This document shows positions 1-7,861 of a stretch of 36,424 bases of DNA, piece by piece. This stretch comes from [Clostridium] citroniae WAL-17108 (GTDB lineage: Bacteria; Bacillota; Clostridia; Lachnospirales; Lachnospiraceae). The notes beneath the pieces are model-generated. The model did no database searches and was not told the DNA's origin. It was given only the letters and a program-made list of their open reading frames with translations. The position numbers were made by a program, and so were the translations under genes. Where the stretch lies: assembly GCF_000233455.1 (NCBI RefSeq), contig NZ_JH376420.1, forward strand, positions 1 to 36,424, given 5' to 3'. Positions within the stretch are counted from its first letter, which is position 1, and each line of letters begins with the position of its first letter.

Positions 1-880
1 TGCTTCCATGTCTGTTTTGGAACAGCTGTTGCGGCCTTTCCCCATGATCTCAAAGCATTCCTTATACTCCATCAGACGGGTCCCGCATTCTTCCAGTTCC
101 TCGTAAAGCTTCTGGATCTCCGGTTTATGCTTACCTTTCCCATAAACGAATCCGATGTCTTCTCCCTGTGCGATCTGCATCAGGTTCTTCTGCAGTTTCC
201 GGATCTCAAGCGGAGAACAGTAATCAATCTCAATGATGGTGTTATTGGAGATCTTCTTATGTTTTGTCAGTTTCCGTTTCCTGTTTTCTTCAATGACTTT
301 ACGGACTTTGTCCATTCCTTCAATCACAAACATCCGGGCATTTCCGAGATTGTATTTGGGGCCATATCCGTTTTCAAGCAGAAATGTATTATACTTTGTG
401 TAAAGAGCATCGATCGTGTCCAGCAGACCGGCAAGATGACCTTTGTTCCATCGATGTAAAGCTCTTTCAGCGAGATAAGGCCTTCCTTTTCCAGACGGCG
501 CATGAACTGGTAATTCAGTTCATCCAGGACTTCTCCCGTCAGTTTTTTTCCTTTAAAATCATAAAAAACATCTCTCTGGGGCTTCTGCCCTTTGGTCAGC
601 CAGATAAAGGCGAGATCTCTCTGGCATAAGTCTACCATACGGTCAATAACCCTGACCCCGCGCATGTCTGCATAGGTAACAACAGCATACAGCATGATTG
701 GGTTAAACCCGGTTCTTCCCTTATCTGAATAACAGGCCAGCAGGCCTGAAAAATCTAATTCCTCCATTACGTTTTTTAGGGTATAGACTGGATCGTCATC
801 GGATAGTCCCAATTGAAAGAAACTGAAGTTAATTTTTGCCCAATTTCAAAAAAGTCGTTATAATAATCTTGTTTTAGCAT
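1..880 (-). pseudogene. IS1182-family transposase, degraded, C-terminus outside window
   Basis: The reading frame starts at an ATG at 880 (MLKQDYYNDF) but shifts near 815. The next frame carries the family hallmark QLGLSDDDPVYTL and runs to YIDGTK near 440, where the first catalytic Asp region of these DDE transposases lies. About 16 codons that normally follow (EANANRYTFVW-type segment, from memory of the family) are missing. The protein then continues in a third frame (LAGLLDTIDALY to NSCSKTDMEA) through the left window edge. At least one frameshift and one internal deletion make it non-functional as read. A TATAAT-like box at 888-893 on the minus strand could be its old promoter. The terminal repeats were not identified. 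Confidence 0.88.
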
Positions 881-908
881 AGTTCCATTATAACATGGAA
901 CGGAGAGA

Positions 909-940
909 AAGATGGTTGTCGTTAGCCATCTTTTTTCTTT
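909..940 (+). terminator. Hairpin with T-run between IS remnant and sensor fragment
   Basis: AAGATGG at 909-915 pairs with CCATCTT at 926-932, and the stem extends by a wobble and an A-T pair. It is followed by a T-rich tract at 931-940. In + orientation it has terminator form, but no + strand gene precedes it. It may mark the outer edge of the IS remnant or a terminator carried by it. Confidence 0.4.
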
Positions 941-1453
941 TTAGTGGGTAAATTTCAGGGGCAGGATGACCCGACCATCATTCTGCGTGTACTTGACAGA
1001 GTTTCCAAGAAACGATTCACCTCGGTCCATCCGGGCTATTATCGATTCGATCTCTATTTCCGAAAAGCCGGCACTTTCCCGAAGCCCTTCATAATAGTTA
1101 TCAATCTTTCCAATTCCAGCCCCGCGGTTTCGGTTTACAACGTAATTCCCACTGTTGCCAATAATACCCGTATAGCCCCGCCCATCAAAGCTGTCAATCT
1201 TCAGGCGCTCCTCAATCATATTAATCTTTGCAAATCCAACAATCCCAATAAATTCTACGCCATCCACCTGAAATGGGTCGCAACGGATGCCATACACAAG
1301 GCTTTCTCTTATGGCTTCCAAAATATCCAATTCGTCATAGCGCATGACAAATCTTTGCTCACCGGAAAGCGGAAGCTTTATGTAAATTTCATCACTATTG
1401 TTCCGCACAACGTTTGTGCCGGAATAAGTGAAAGAGTCCACCTCGCTCGACTC
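941..1453 (-). pseudogene. Truncated sensor domain of a hybrid histidine kinase
   Basis: The frame encodes only part of a periplasmic sensor domain and matches residues about 105-262 of the kinase at 9187-11304. Shared blocks include RLKIDSFDGRGYTGII and GIGKIDNY, and the surrounding residues are similar throughout. There is no membrane segment, HisKA, ATPase or receiver domain. It begins right after the TGA of the upstream ferredoxin-like gene, in the same frame, with no ribosome site of its own. A GTG at 1441 is the only nearby start. It ends at a stop just before the IS1182 remnant. I read it as the leftover of a second, diverged kinase gene cut on both sides. Confidence 0.8.
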
Positions 1454-2311
1454 TCACTCATTTGAAAAGGTACTGTGAAGGGAATGATTTTTACATGCCT
1501 TTAAGCACTTTCCGCAACGTATACATTCCAGATTATTGGGAATTTCGTGAACCGGCAGATCCATAGGACAGGCTTTGCGACAGGCCCCGCATTTGGTACA
1601 TCTCTCCTGATTCACCTCAAACCGGTATAGGGCAATCGGGTTGAACAGACTGTAAACCGCCCCCAGAGGGCAAAGATAGCGGCAGAATGGCCGGTATACT
1701 TTGACAGCCCAGACTGACACTGCAGCCAGTACAAATACTTTCCAGCTAAAGAGAAGCCCCAGACCGGAACGAAGCGAGGGATTTAGTAACGCCAGCGGGA
1801 TACCTCCCAGCAGTGTTCCCGATGGGCAAATCAGTTTGCAGAACCATGGCGTACCGCCCCCGACAATATTCGTGACGGTAACCGGAAGAAGGATGACAAA
1901 TACAATCAAAATCACGTACTTAAGAAATTTCAGGTAGCGGTCTCCAGGCGATTTCTTTAATTTACGAAACAGCGGGATTTTATGTAATAAATCCTGAACG
2001 AGGCCGAAAGGGCAGAGCCAGCCGCACACAAAACGACCGAAGAAAGCTCCCACTGCCATCAGAAACCCGATGATATAAAACGAAAATTTGTAATGCGGAC
2101 TGTTCAATACCGCCTGGAGAGAACCGATCGGACAAGCGCCAAATGCTCCGGGACAAGAATAGCAGTTTAATCCGGGAACGCAAAACCGTTTTCCCGTCCC
2201 CTTGTAAATCGTCCCTTCCAAATATCCATTCATATAGCCGTTGGTCAGAGCAGTAAAGCAAATCTGCACTGCCAGACGGATATTGTTCTTCAGCCGTGCT
2301 ATCAGTTCCAT
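1454..2311 (-). CDS. 4Fe-4S membrane ferredoxin (NapH/CcoG-like polyferredoxin)
   Basis: The 285-residue protein has about five hydrophobic segments with CxxxCP motifs at membrane edges (C96-C100, C158-C162, C210-C214), an N-terminal Cys cluster (C44, C50, C53, C60), and two C-terminal 4Fe-4S motifs (C228/231/234/238 and C253/256/259/263). This is the layout of NapH/YccM/CcoG-type membrane electron-transfer proteins. The ATG at 2311 was chosen because GGAGGAAAGGG precedes it; a TTG at 2341 has no such site. It follows the CXXC peptide by 16 bases and closes the ABC-thioredoxin operon. I infer that it passes electrons across the membrane to the extracellular thioredoxin; the donor is unknown. 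Confidence 0.88.
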   Translation of the reverse strand: MELIARLKNNIRLAVQICFTALTNGYMNGYLEGTIYKGTGKRFCVPGLNCYSCPGAFGACPIGSLQAVLNSPHYKFSFYIIGFLMAVGAFFGRFVCGWLCPFGLVQDLLHKIPLFRKLKKSPGDRYLKFLKYVILIVFVILLPVTVTNIVGGGTPWFCKLICPSGTLLGGIPLALLNPSLRSGLGLLFSWKVFVLAAVSVWAVKVYRPFCRYLCPLGAVYSLFNPIALYRFEVNQERCTKCGACRKACPMDLPVHEIPNNLECIRCGKCLKACKNHSLHSTFSNE

Positions 2312-2327
2312 ACCCTTTCCTCCCTCT

Positions 2328-2477
2328 TTATCCGATTCCAATACATTCCAGGCAAATTGCCGCCGCTTTTGTTAAGACTGTGCCGGCTTCCTGCCGGTAT
2401 ACGCCGGCCGCAATAAACATCAGGCCGGCCGCCAGCATGGTGACTGCCCATCGGTTTTTGAACAGTTTATTTTTCAC
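2328..2477 (-). CDS. CD1871A-family CXXC-motif membrane peptide
   Basis: This 49-residue protein was found by reading the gap between its neighbours. It starts at GTG 2477, eight bases after GGAGG, and overlaps the end of the thioredoxin gene by 11 bases. It has one hydrophobic helix (about residues 11-26, RWAVTMLAAGLMFIAAG) and ends in TKAAAICLECIGIG, which carries a CxxC pair. This pattern fits the small CD1871A-type proteins annotated in Firmicutes. The family function is not established. Its place between a thioredoxin lipoprotein and a polyferredoxin suggests a thiol relay across or at the membrane. Confidence 0.85.
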   Translation of the reverse strand: MKNKLFKNRWAVTMLAAGLMFIAAGVYRQEAGTVLTKAAAICLECIGIG

Positions 2478-3039
2478 TTTTCACTTCCTCCAGTCGTTTT
2501 TCAATGATTTTCTGCCATCCTGCTTTGTCCTGGGAGCCGGTCAGCGGATCGCCTACCAGTTTCCCATTGCCATCCACAAAATAGGTTGTAGGAAAGCCTG
2601 CCTGTTTGCTGAGCGCGGAAGCGGTTAAATCCTCTGAAACCAGCAGCTGCTGGTATGTGGCTTTGGTGGCGTCTAAAACTTCCTGCACATTTTTCCGTTC
2701 GTCCTCGGAGAGGCCTGCCTGAATCCCTTTATCTCCATCTTCTATTACCAGACCCTTGATTGCTACTTTTGTACCTTCTTTTTCCAGTTCATTTGATACT
2801 TCCTGCAGCTCCGGCATCTCACCGACACACGGTCCGCACCAGGTTGCCCAGGTATTGATAACCGTCAAATCATTTTCTTTAAAAATATCCGCAGTGACCT
2901 CATTTCCCTCGAAATCCACGGTTTTCAGATTTGCAAATAAATCGTTCGGGACTACTTCTGATTTTGCTTTTTTCGAACATCCGGCACATGCCATTAACAT
3001 TGCTGCTGCGATTATTCCAAACCATACTTTTTTCTTCAT
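2467..3039 (-). CDS. TlpA-like thioredoxin lipoprotein
   Basis: The 190-residue product has a lipoprotein signal (positive start, hydrophobic stretch, Cys at 18 or 21) and a thioredoxin fold with the active site WCGPC (C68, C71) and the cis-proline segment GFPTTYFVDGNG. The architecture is that of TlpA/ResA-type surface thiol oxidoreductases, which reduce or oxidise disulfides outside the membrane. The ribosome site AAGGAG precedes the ATG. It lies 31 bases after the ABC permease and overlaps the CXXC peptide, so the redox genes appear to be in the same transcript as the transporter. Confidence 0.93.
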   Translation of the reverse strand: MKKKVWFGIIAAAMLMACAGCSKKAKSEVVPNDLFANLKTVDFEGNEVTADIFKENDLTVINTWATWCGPCVGEMPELQEVSNELEKEGTKVAIKGLVIEDGDKGIQAGLSEDERKNVQEVLDATKATYQQLLVSEDLTASALSKQAGFPTTYFVDGNGKLVGDPLTGSQDKAGWQKIIEKRLEEVKSEK

Positions 3040-3070
3040 CTTTTTTCTCCTTTTTGTATTTTTTTAATAG

Positions 3071-5102
3071 TTATAGTTTTAAAATCCGTTTGCATCCTGC
3101 ATACGTTGTGATGAAATAAATACTGTACATTGTCACCGCCAGTCCGGCTGCGAATAAAACATTCTGGGCAATATCCCATGCAGACAGGTAGGGCACTCCC
3201 CGGTAGATCCCATATATGGTAATCCCGGAATGGATAGCCGCTACAAATAGGGGCAGTCCAAAATAGATTCCCAGCTGCGCTTTCAGCGCCTTTTTCATTG
3301 TACCGGTTCCGGCTCCCAATTTATAAAGCAGGCCGTAATACGTTTCATTATCTGTGGTCTGGGTCAGCTGCTGCAGCGCCAATACCGCTCCGGCTGTTAC
3401 CAAAAAAGTAATTCCCAAATAGATCCCCAGATAAGTGACCATAACCTGATCGGACAGAAATTCAATGAACAGGTCTTCCCGGCTCTGGAATAAGAAATCC
3501 CTTAGCCTCCTCTGCATCTCATCACGGTGAATGGCCTGATAGCCGTCCTCTTTTTCTCCGGTAAGGATAGCGTCCATAACTTTCATGACCGGACTGTTCT
3601 TTTCTGCAATTTTCTGGGGGACAATCAGCGTTCCAAAATCCAGATAGACATTACGGTTATAAATAGTCTGGCGGTACAGACCGTCTTTCTTCAGGGAGAG
3701 CTCGGCACCTGCAATAGAGAGTGTTTTTCCCTGTTCCATATAACTTTTGAGCATTTTTTCCGCCGATGGTTCATTGTACGTCAGGGCATACTCTGATTCC
3801 CCCAGCACAACCTGAGGTTTTCCCTGCAGGGCTCTGATTTGGTTATAATCGTCCACTCCCACAATCTCTATCGGCACATTGCCGGTTAACGGTATCTGCA
3901 GCTTGGATTTTGTCTCAAAATTTCCAAACATCATCGCCGATGTAAGATTGTCATGTTCATAAATAGTCAATTCCCCTGTGTTTCCCAGAAAATCTGCGGT
4001 TTCTGCATTCTGCATCTCCAGGCTTTCTTTTATTGTACCGCGCTTTAATGCTTCGTCATTTTTTCCGATACCACCATAATAGTAAACGACACTCAAGTCA
4101 TAGGGCGCCATTTTACTTTTTTCAGAGATAAAGCTCTGTCCCAGCCCTGTTCCTATCCCCATTACAGAGACGGAAAAATACATTAAAATGCAGACCACAG
4201 CAAGCGAAAAACCTTCTTTTTTCATTCTGCTTCCCAGCTGGTTTACCACAAACAGGTTGAGGTTCCGATAATAAAATCGCTTTTTTTTCTTTAAAATCTT
4301 TAGCACGAGCGGTGCGGCAGACAAAAATAGCAGCAGTGTGCCAACCGCAATCAAAGCGCTGAAAACGGCCGTGGTCTTAAAAAAATCAACGTTTTTCCAG
4401 GCAAATATCACCCAATATCCGGCGCCTGTTAAAAGGAGGGAGAAAGAAAACAGAAGAATTCCCACATTCCCTTTTTCCGGTATCTCCTCGTTTTTCCGTT
4501 CTGCCTGCAGCAGATCGACCAGCTGCATTTTCCGCAGTTCCCTAAGCCGGAACACGTGTACCACCACAAAAGTCAGAACAAAGAAAAAAACTGCGTATGC
4601 CAATGCTTCTGCCGAGAATACAAAAGTGTATTTTTCCACGCTTCCATAGGCAAGTTTGGCAGTTGCCATGGCTAATAGCTGGGAAACCGCAATGCCAAGA
4701 GGCAGACCGCACAGCAGAGAAAACCCTCCAATTCGGACTGTCTCCCTGGTAAGCAGGCGGCCGATGTCCTTCTGTTCCATACCCAGAACCCCATAAATGG
4801 CAAATTCTCTTTTCCTGCGTTTCATCAAAAAACTATTTGAATAGATAATCAGGAATCCGATGATCAGGCAAACGAAAACGGAACATCCTCTCATAACGCT
4901 CTTTGCCGCTTCCAGGAAATTATAGGTGTCCGGAAGCTTGAGTGACATGAACTGGACCTCTATGGAGTTAAAGGTATAGAAAAGGCAGACGGCAAACGTA
5001 AGCGTAAAAAAGTAGATCAGATAATCCTCGGCACTTTTTTTTAACATTTCGGGCTGCAAGCTGTCTCAGTATTTTCTGCGATGCTTTTTTCTTAGATAAC
5101 AT
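3071..5102 (-). pseudogene. BceB-type FtsX permease, frameshifted in an A8 tract
   Basis: Translation should start at the ATG at 5102: GGAGGTGA precedes it by nine bases and it overlaps the ATPase gene end by 11 bases. The first residues (MLSKKKASQKILRQLAARN) are typical of this family. At 5042-5035 the minus strand has eight A residues; seven would join VKKSAEDYLIYFF smoothly to the rest. As written, the first frame ends at 4968 after 45 codons. The second frame runs to 3071 with about ten membrane segments and the large extracellular domain of bacitracin/lantibiotic-type exporters. An internal ATG at 5047 could still give a product lacking about 18 residues. The cause could be a real mutation, a phase-variable tract, transcript slippage or a sequencing error. 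Confidence 0.85.
5035..5042 (-). repeat. A8 homopolymer at the permease frameshift
   Basis: Eight A residues on the minus strand sit exactly where the permease frame breaks. Runs of this length are prone to replication and polymerase slippage, and a change of one base restores the full-length frame. Confidence 0.8.
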
Positions 5103-5862
5103 GGCCTTTATCACCTCCCAACAGGGAAACCACCTGCATAATCCGGTCAAAAAATTCTTTTCTCGATGCTTTTCCCCGGATCAGTTCATTAAATATTTTT
5201 CCATCTTTTAAAAACAGAATCCGTTTACAATGGCTGGCCGTGAATGCATCGTGCGTCACCATCAGGATTGTGGCCTCTTTTTCTTCATTTAAAAGCCGGA
5301 GGCATTCCAGCAGCATTCCAGCGGAACGGGAATCCAGGGCTCCTGTGGGCTCGTCCGCCAGGATTAGCGATGGCTCCGTAACAACCGCTCTGGCGCAGGC
5401 CACCCTCTGCTGCTGTCCGCCGGACATTTCATAGGGATATTTGTCTATGATTTCTCCAACTCCCAATTCTTTTGAAATATCATTGACCTTCTCTTCGATC
5501 CGCAGCGGCGGCATTCCACAGATTAACAGAGCCAAAGCAATGTTATCCCGCCCGGTCAGGGTATCCAAAAGATTAAAATTCTGAAAAATAAATCCCAACT
5601 CTTCCCTTCGGAACTTGGCCAGGCTTTTTTCCCTCATTTTTGTCACTTCGATTCCATGGATGCATATCTGTCCGGCCGTAGCATGGTCGATGGTGGAGAT
5701 GCAATTTAAAAGTGTCGTTTTTCCACTTCCGGAAGCCCCCATTATCCCGATATATTCCCCTTTTTCCACCTCAAAGCTGATATGGCTTATCGCCCTTGTC
5801 AGACTTCCTTTATTCTTATAGATTTTTTCCAGATTATTTACTGTCAAGATTGGATTCATCAT
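5092..5862 (-). CDS. BceA-type ABC transporter ATP-binding protein
   Basis: The 256-residue protein contains all ABC ATPase motifs: Walker A GASGSGKT near residue 43, Q-loop in FIFQNFNLLD, signature MSGGQQQR, Walker B LILADEPTGALD and the H-loop in TILMVTHD. Length and sequence match the LolD/MacB/BceA subgroup that pairs with FtsX-type permeases. The start is preceded by GGGAGC. It is the first gene after a BceR-type operator, and the permease follows with an 11-base overlap. The expected role is to drive removal of envelope-targeting peptide antibiotics and to signal to the BceS kinase. Confidence 0.94.
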   Translation of the reverse strand: MMNPILTVNNLEKIYKNKGSLTRAISHISFEVEKGEYIGIMGASGSGKTTLLNCISTIDHATAGQICIHGIEVTKMREKSLAKFRREELGFIFQNFNLLDTLTGRDNIALALLICGMPPLRIEEKVNDISKELGVGEIIDKYPYEMSGGQQQRVACARAVVTEPSLILADEPTGALDSRSAGMLLECLRLLNEEKEATILMVTHDAFTASHCKRILFLKDGKIFNELIRGKASRKEFFDRIMQVVSLLGGDKGHVI

Positions 5863-5941
5863 CTGCGCTCCCTTTCTCTTCTTACTTTCTGTTGTTGACC
5901 ACAGTCTAACACAAGCCTGAACGATGTGCCATTTTTCTCCA

Positions 5942-5971
5942 TAACATTAAAATTACATTTTTGTAATGTTA
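5942..5971 (-). promoter_or_regulatory. Predicted BceR-type operator upstream of the ABC genes
   Basis: TTACA-TTTT-TGTAA at 5953-5966 fits the TnACA-N4-TGTAA motif described for BceR-like regulators (recalled from the literature). It is nested in a wider imperfect palindrome whose outer arms TAACAT and ATGTTA lie at 5942-5947 and 5966-5971. It lies about 80-90 bases before the ATPase start, with room for a promoter downstream. The adjacent response regulator is the obvious ligand. Confidence 0.72.
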
Positions 5972-5994
5972 ATATTGTAAATGATTTCCATAAT

Positions 5995-6031
5995 AAAAAA
6001 GGATCCGCATCAGGGTGTCCGTCTGACGCGG
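5995..6031 (-). terminator. Terminator after the BceRS genes
   Basis: On the minus strand CCGCGTCAG (6031-6023) pairs with CTGATGCGG (6013-6005), with one mismatch and a nine-base loop. GATCC and a run of six T residues follow. It separates the two-component genes from the transporter operon. Confidence 0.75.
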
Positions 6032-6135
6032 CATACCCTAAGCTGAATCCTGATTTATCTTCTCTGTCGTTTTCCTGTTCTGTTGTTTGTTTCTGATTTT
6101 TCTTCTCTTACCTCCCGATCCGGCGTGTCCGTCTT

Positions 6136-7140
6136 TCATCTGCTTCTTTTTATATGGAACATAAATGAGGTCCCCTTTCCCCATTCGGAAGCGATTTCCA
6201 GCCTTATGTCCATTTTATCACACAGGTTTTTGCACAGATACAGTCCCATCCCTGTGGACTTCTGATGAGTATGTCCATTCTCTCCGGTAAAGCCCTTTTG
6301 AAATACGCGCGGGACATCCTGCTCAGGGATTCCGATTCCATTGTCCGATACGGTTACAGCAAGCATCCCGCCGTCTTCCTCCCGGGCATTAAAATATATC
6401 CAGGATTTTTTGCCTGAATCACGGTATTTCACAGAATTCGTGATAAGCTGGCCAAATATAAAATCCATCCATTTGATATCTGTCAGGATCTCATAATCCA
6501 GCTCCCCAAATTTCGGTAGGACTGAAGACTCCACCATCATCTTCCTGTTTTTAGAAACCACTCCCATAATCAGGTGTTTCACATTGACTGATTGAATCAG
6601 ATAATCGGCCTCCAGACTTCCACTCTTGCTGTAATAGAGCATCTGCTCCACATAGGCCTCTATCTTTCCCACTTCCTCCTCCAGACTTGACATAACGGGG
6701 CTTTTATGATTTTCTATAATCAGCCGCTCTACTGCGATCGGTGTCTTAATTTCGTGGCTCCAGGTCTGAATATAATCCTTATACTCAATCATTTCCAGCT
6801 GCTGCCTGGCAATGATGTCGTTTAAAAACTTTTCATCCTTTTTCAAAATCTCATATAAAAGCTTTCCGTCATAAAAGCCGGGAACAAAGAGAATCTCCGA
6901 CAGATAATTTTTTTCTTCCAGCTGCTCCCATACCCGTTCCACCTGATCATAATATCTTTTTTTCCGAAAACAGTCCCAGGCCCCGCAGAGAAAGACACCC
7001 AAAAGGAACAGACTTTCCACCGCAATGATAACTGGTAACTGCGTTCCCATAATATAGAGGAACTGTCCCGTGAAAAAAGCCGTTAAAACAGAAATCCAGA
7101 TGGCAATCCATTGATCCCGGATATATTCTGAAATCTTCAT
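6136..7140 (-). CDS. BceS-like intramembrane-sensing histidine kinase
   Basis: The 334-residue kinase has two closely spaced membrane helices (about 12-31 and 35-55) with almost no extracellular loop. This is the mark of Bce-type kinases that sense through their partner transporter. His129 lies in WSHEIKTPI. The ATPase domain has QLITNSVKYRDSG (N box), VSDNGIGIP and GMGLYLCK. The ATG at 7140 overlaps the regulator stop as ATGA, which fixes the start; a longer open frame upstream overlaps the regulator and was discarded. The partner is the regulator at 7137-7802 and the signalling transporter is the ABC pair downstream. Confidence 0.93.
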   Translation of the reverse strand: MKISEYIRDQWIAIWISVLTAFFTGQFLYIMGTQLPVIIAVESLFLLGVFLCGAWDCFRKKRYYDQVERVWEQLEEKNYLSEILFVPGFYDGKLLYEILKKDEKFLNDIIARQQLEMIEYKDYIQTWSHEIKTPIAVERLIIENHKSPVMSSLEEEVGKIEAYVEQMLYYSKSGSLEADYLIQSVNVKHLIMGVVSKNRKMMVESSVLPKFGELDYEILTDIKWMDFIFGQLITNSVKYRDSGKKSWIYFNAREEDGGMLAVTVSDNGIGIPEQDVPRVFQKGFTGENGHTHQKSTGMGLYLCKNLCDKMDIRLEIASEWGKGTSFMFHIKRSR

Positions 7141-7802
7141 ATCAGATACCCCAGCCCTCGTTTGGTAATCAGATAGTCCTCCAATCCCAGCTCCGCCAAC
7201 TTCTTTCGAAGCCGGTTTATGTTTACGGTCAGCGTGCTGTCCTCCACAAACTCCTCCATCTCCCACAGCTGGCAGATTAAATCATTTCTTGAAATGATGA
7301 TCCCCGGATTTTCCATCAGGGTTTTCAAAATACCCAGCTCATTTTTCGTAAGATCCACTTCTATTCCCTGATAGGAGGCTTTCCCTTTTAAAATATCAAG
7401 GGAAAGTCCTCTGTGATTCAACACCAGAGACTTTCTTTTGCCATAGGCACGATTCAGAACTGACGAAATGTGGGCAAGCAGGATATGCATATTATAAGGT
7501 TTCGTAATAAAGTCGTCCGCCCCCAGATTCAGGCTCATCAGCTCGTCCAGGTCACTGTCGGAACTGGTCACCACAATAATGGGAACATCCTGGGTCTTTC
7601 GCACCTCCTGGCAGATGGAAAATCCATCCTGCACCGGCAGATTCAGATCAAGCAGCACCAAATCCGGGGCCTCTTTTGCTATCTGCTGCGCCACATGCTC
7701 AAAATTCTCAATCACGCAGCAGAAATATCCTTTCTTTTCCAGGGCAGAACTCAATTCGTCCCTGATTTTCACTTCGTCTTCCACGATTAAAATCCGTTCC
7801 AT
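7137..7802 (-). CDS. BceR-like OmpR-family response regulator
   Basis: The 221-residue protein has an N-terminal receiver domain with acidic pair E8-D9, phosphoacceptor Asp52 in LLDLNLP and conserved Lys in ITKPYN. The C-terminal winged helix is OmpR/PhoB type, with TVNINRLRKKL and ITKRGLGYLI at the end. GGGAGG lies before the ATG. It is cotranscribed with the kinase through an ATGA overlap. The likely target is the palindrome at 5942-5971. Only 59 bases separate it from the upstream solute-binding gene with no clear terminator, so read-through from the signalling operon is possible. Confidence 0.94.
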   Translation of the reverse strand: MERILIVEDEVKIRDELSSALEKKGYFCCVIENFEHVAQQIAKEAPDLVLLDLNLPVQDGFSICQEVRKTQDVPIIVVTSSDSDLDELMSLNLGADDFITKPYNMHILLAHISSVLNRAYGKRKSLVLNHRGLSLDILKGKASYQGIEVDLTKNELGILKTLMENPGIIISRNDLICQLWEMEEFVEDSTLTVNINRLRKKLAELGLEDYLITKRGLGYLI

Positions 7803-7861
7803 CTTTTGCCTCCCACTGCTTCCCGGTTTGGATCATCCTCTCTTCAGGTTCTGGCAACGGT

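Noticed and set aside
882..901. GTTCCAT/ATGGAAC palindrome as an IS terminal repeat
   Set aside because: It overlaps the probable promoter and start of the transposase remnant. It is self-complementary at one place, not a pair of inverted ends, and the other IS end is outside the window.
1454..1456. Recoded stop (readthrough or selenocysteine TGA) joining the ferredoxin gene to the sensor fragment
   Set aside because: No selenocysteine-type hairpin is evident, the ferredoxin already has its normal family length, and the fragment lacks kinase domains.
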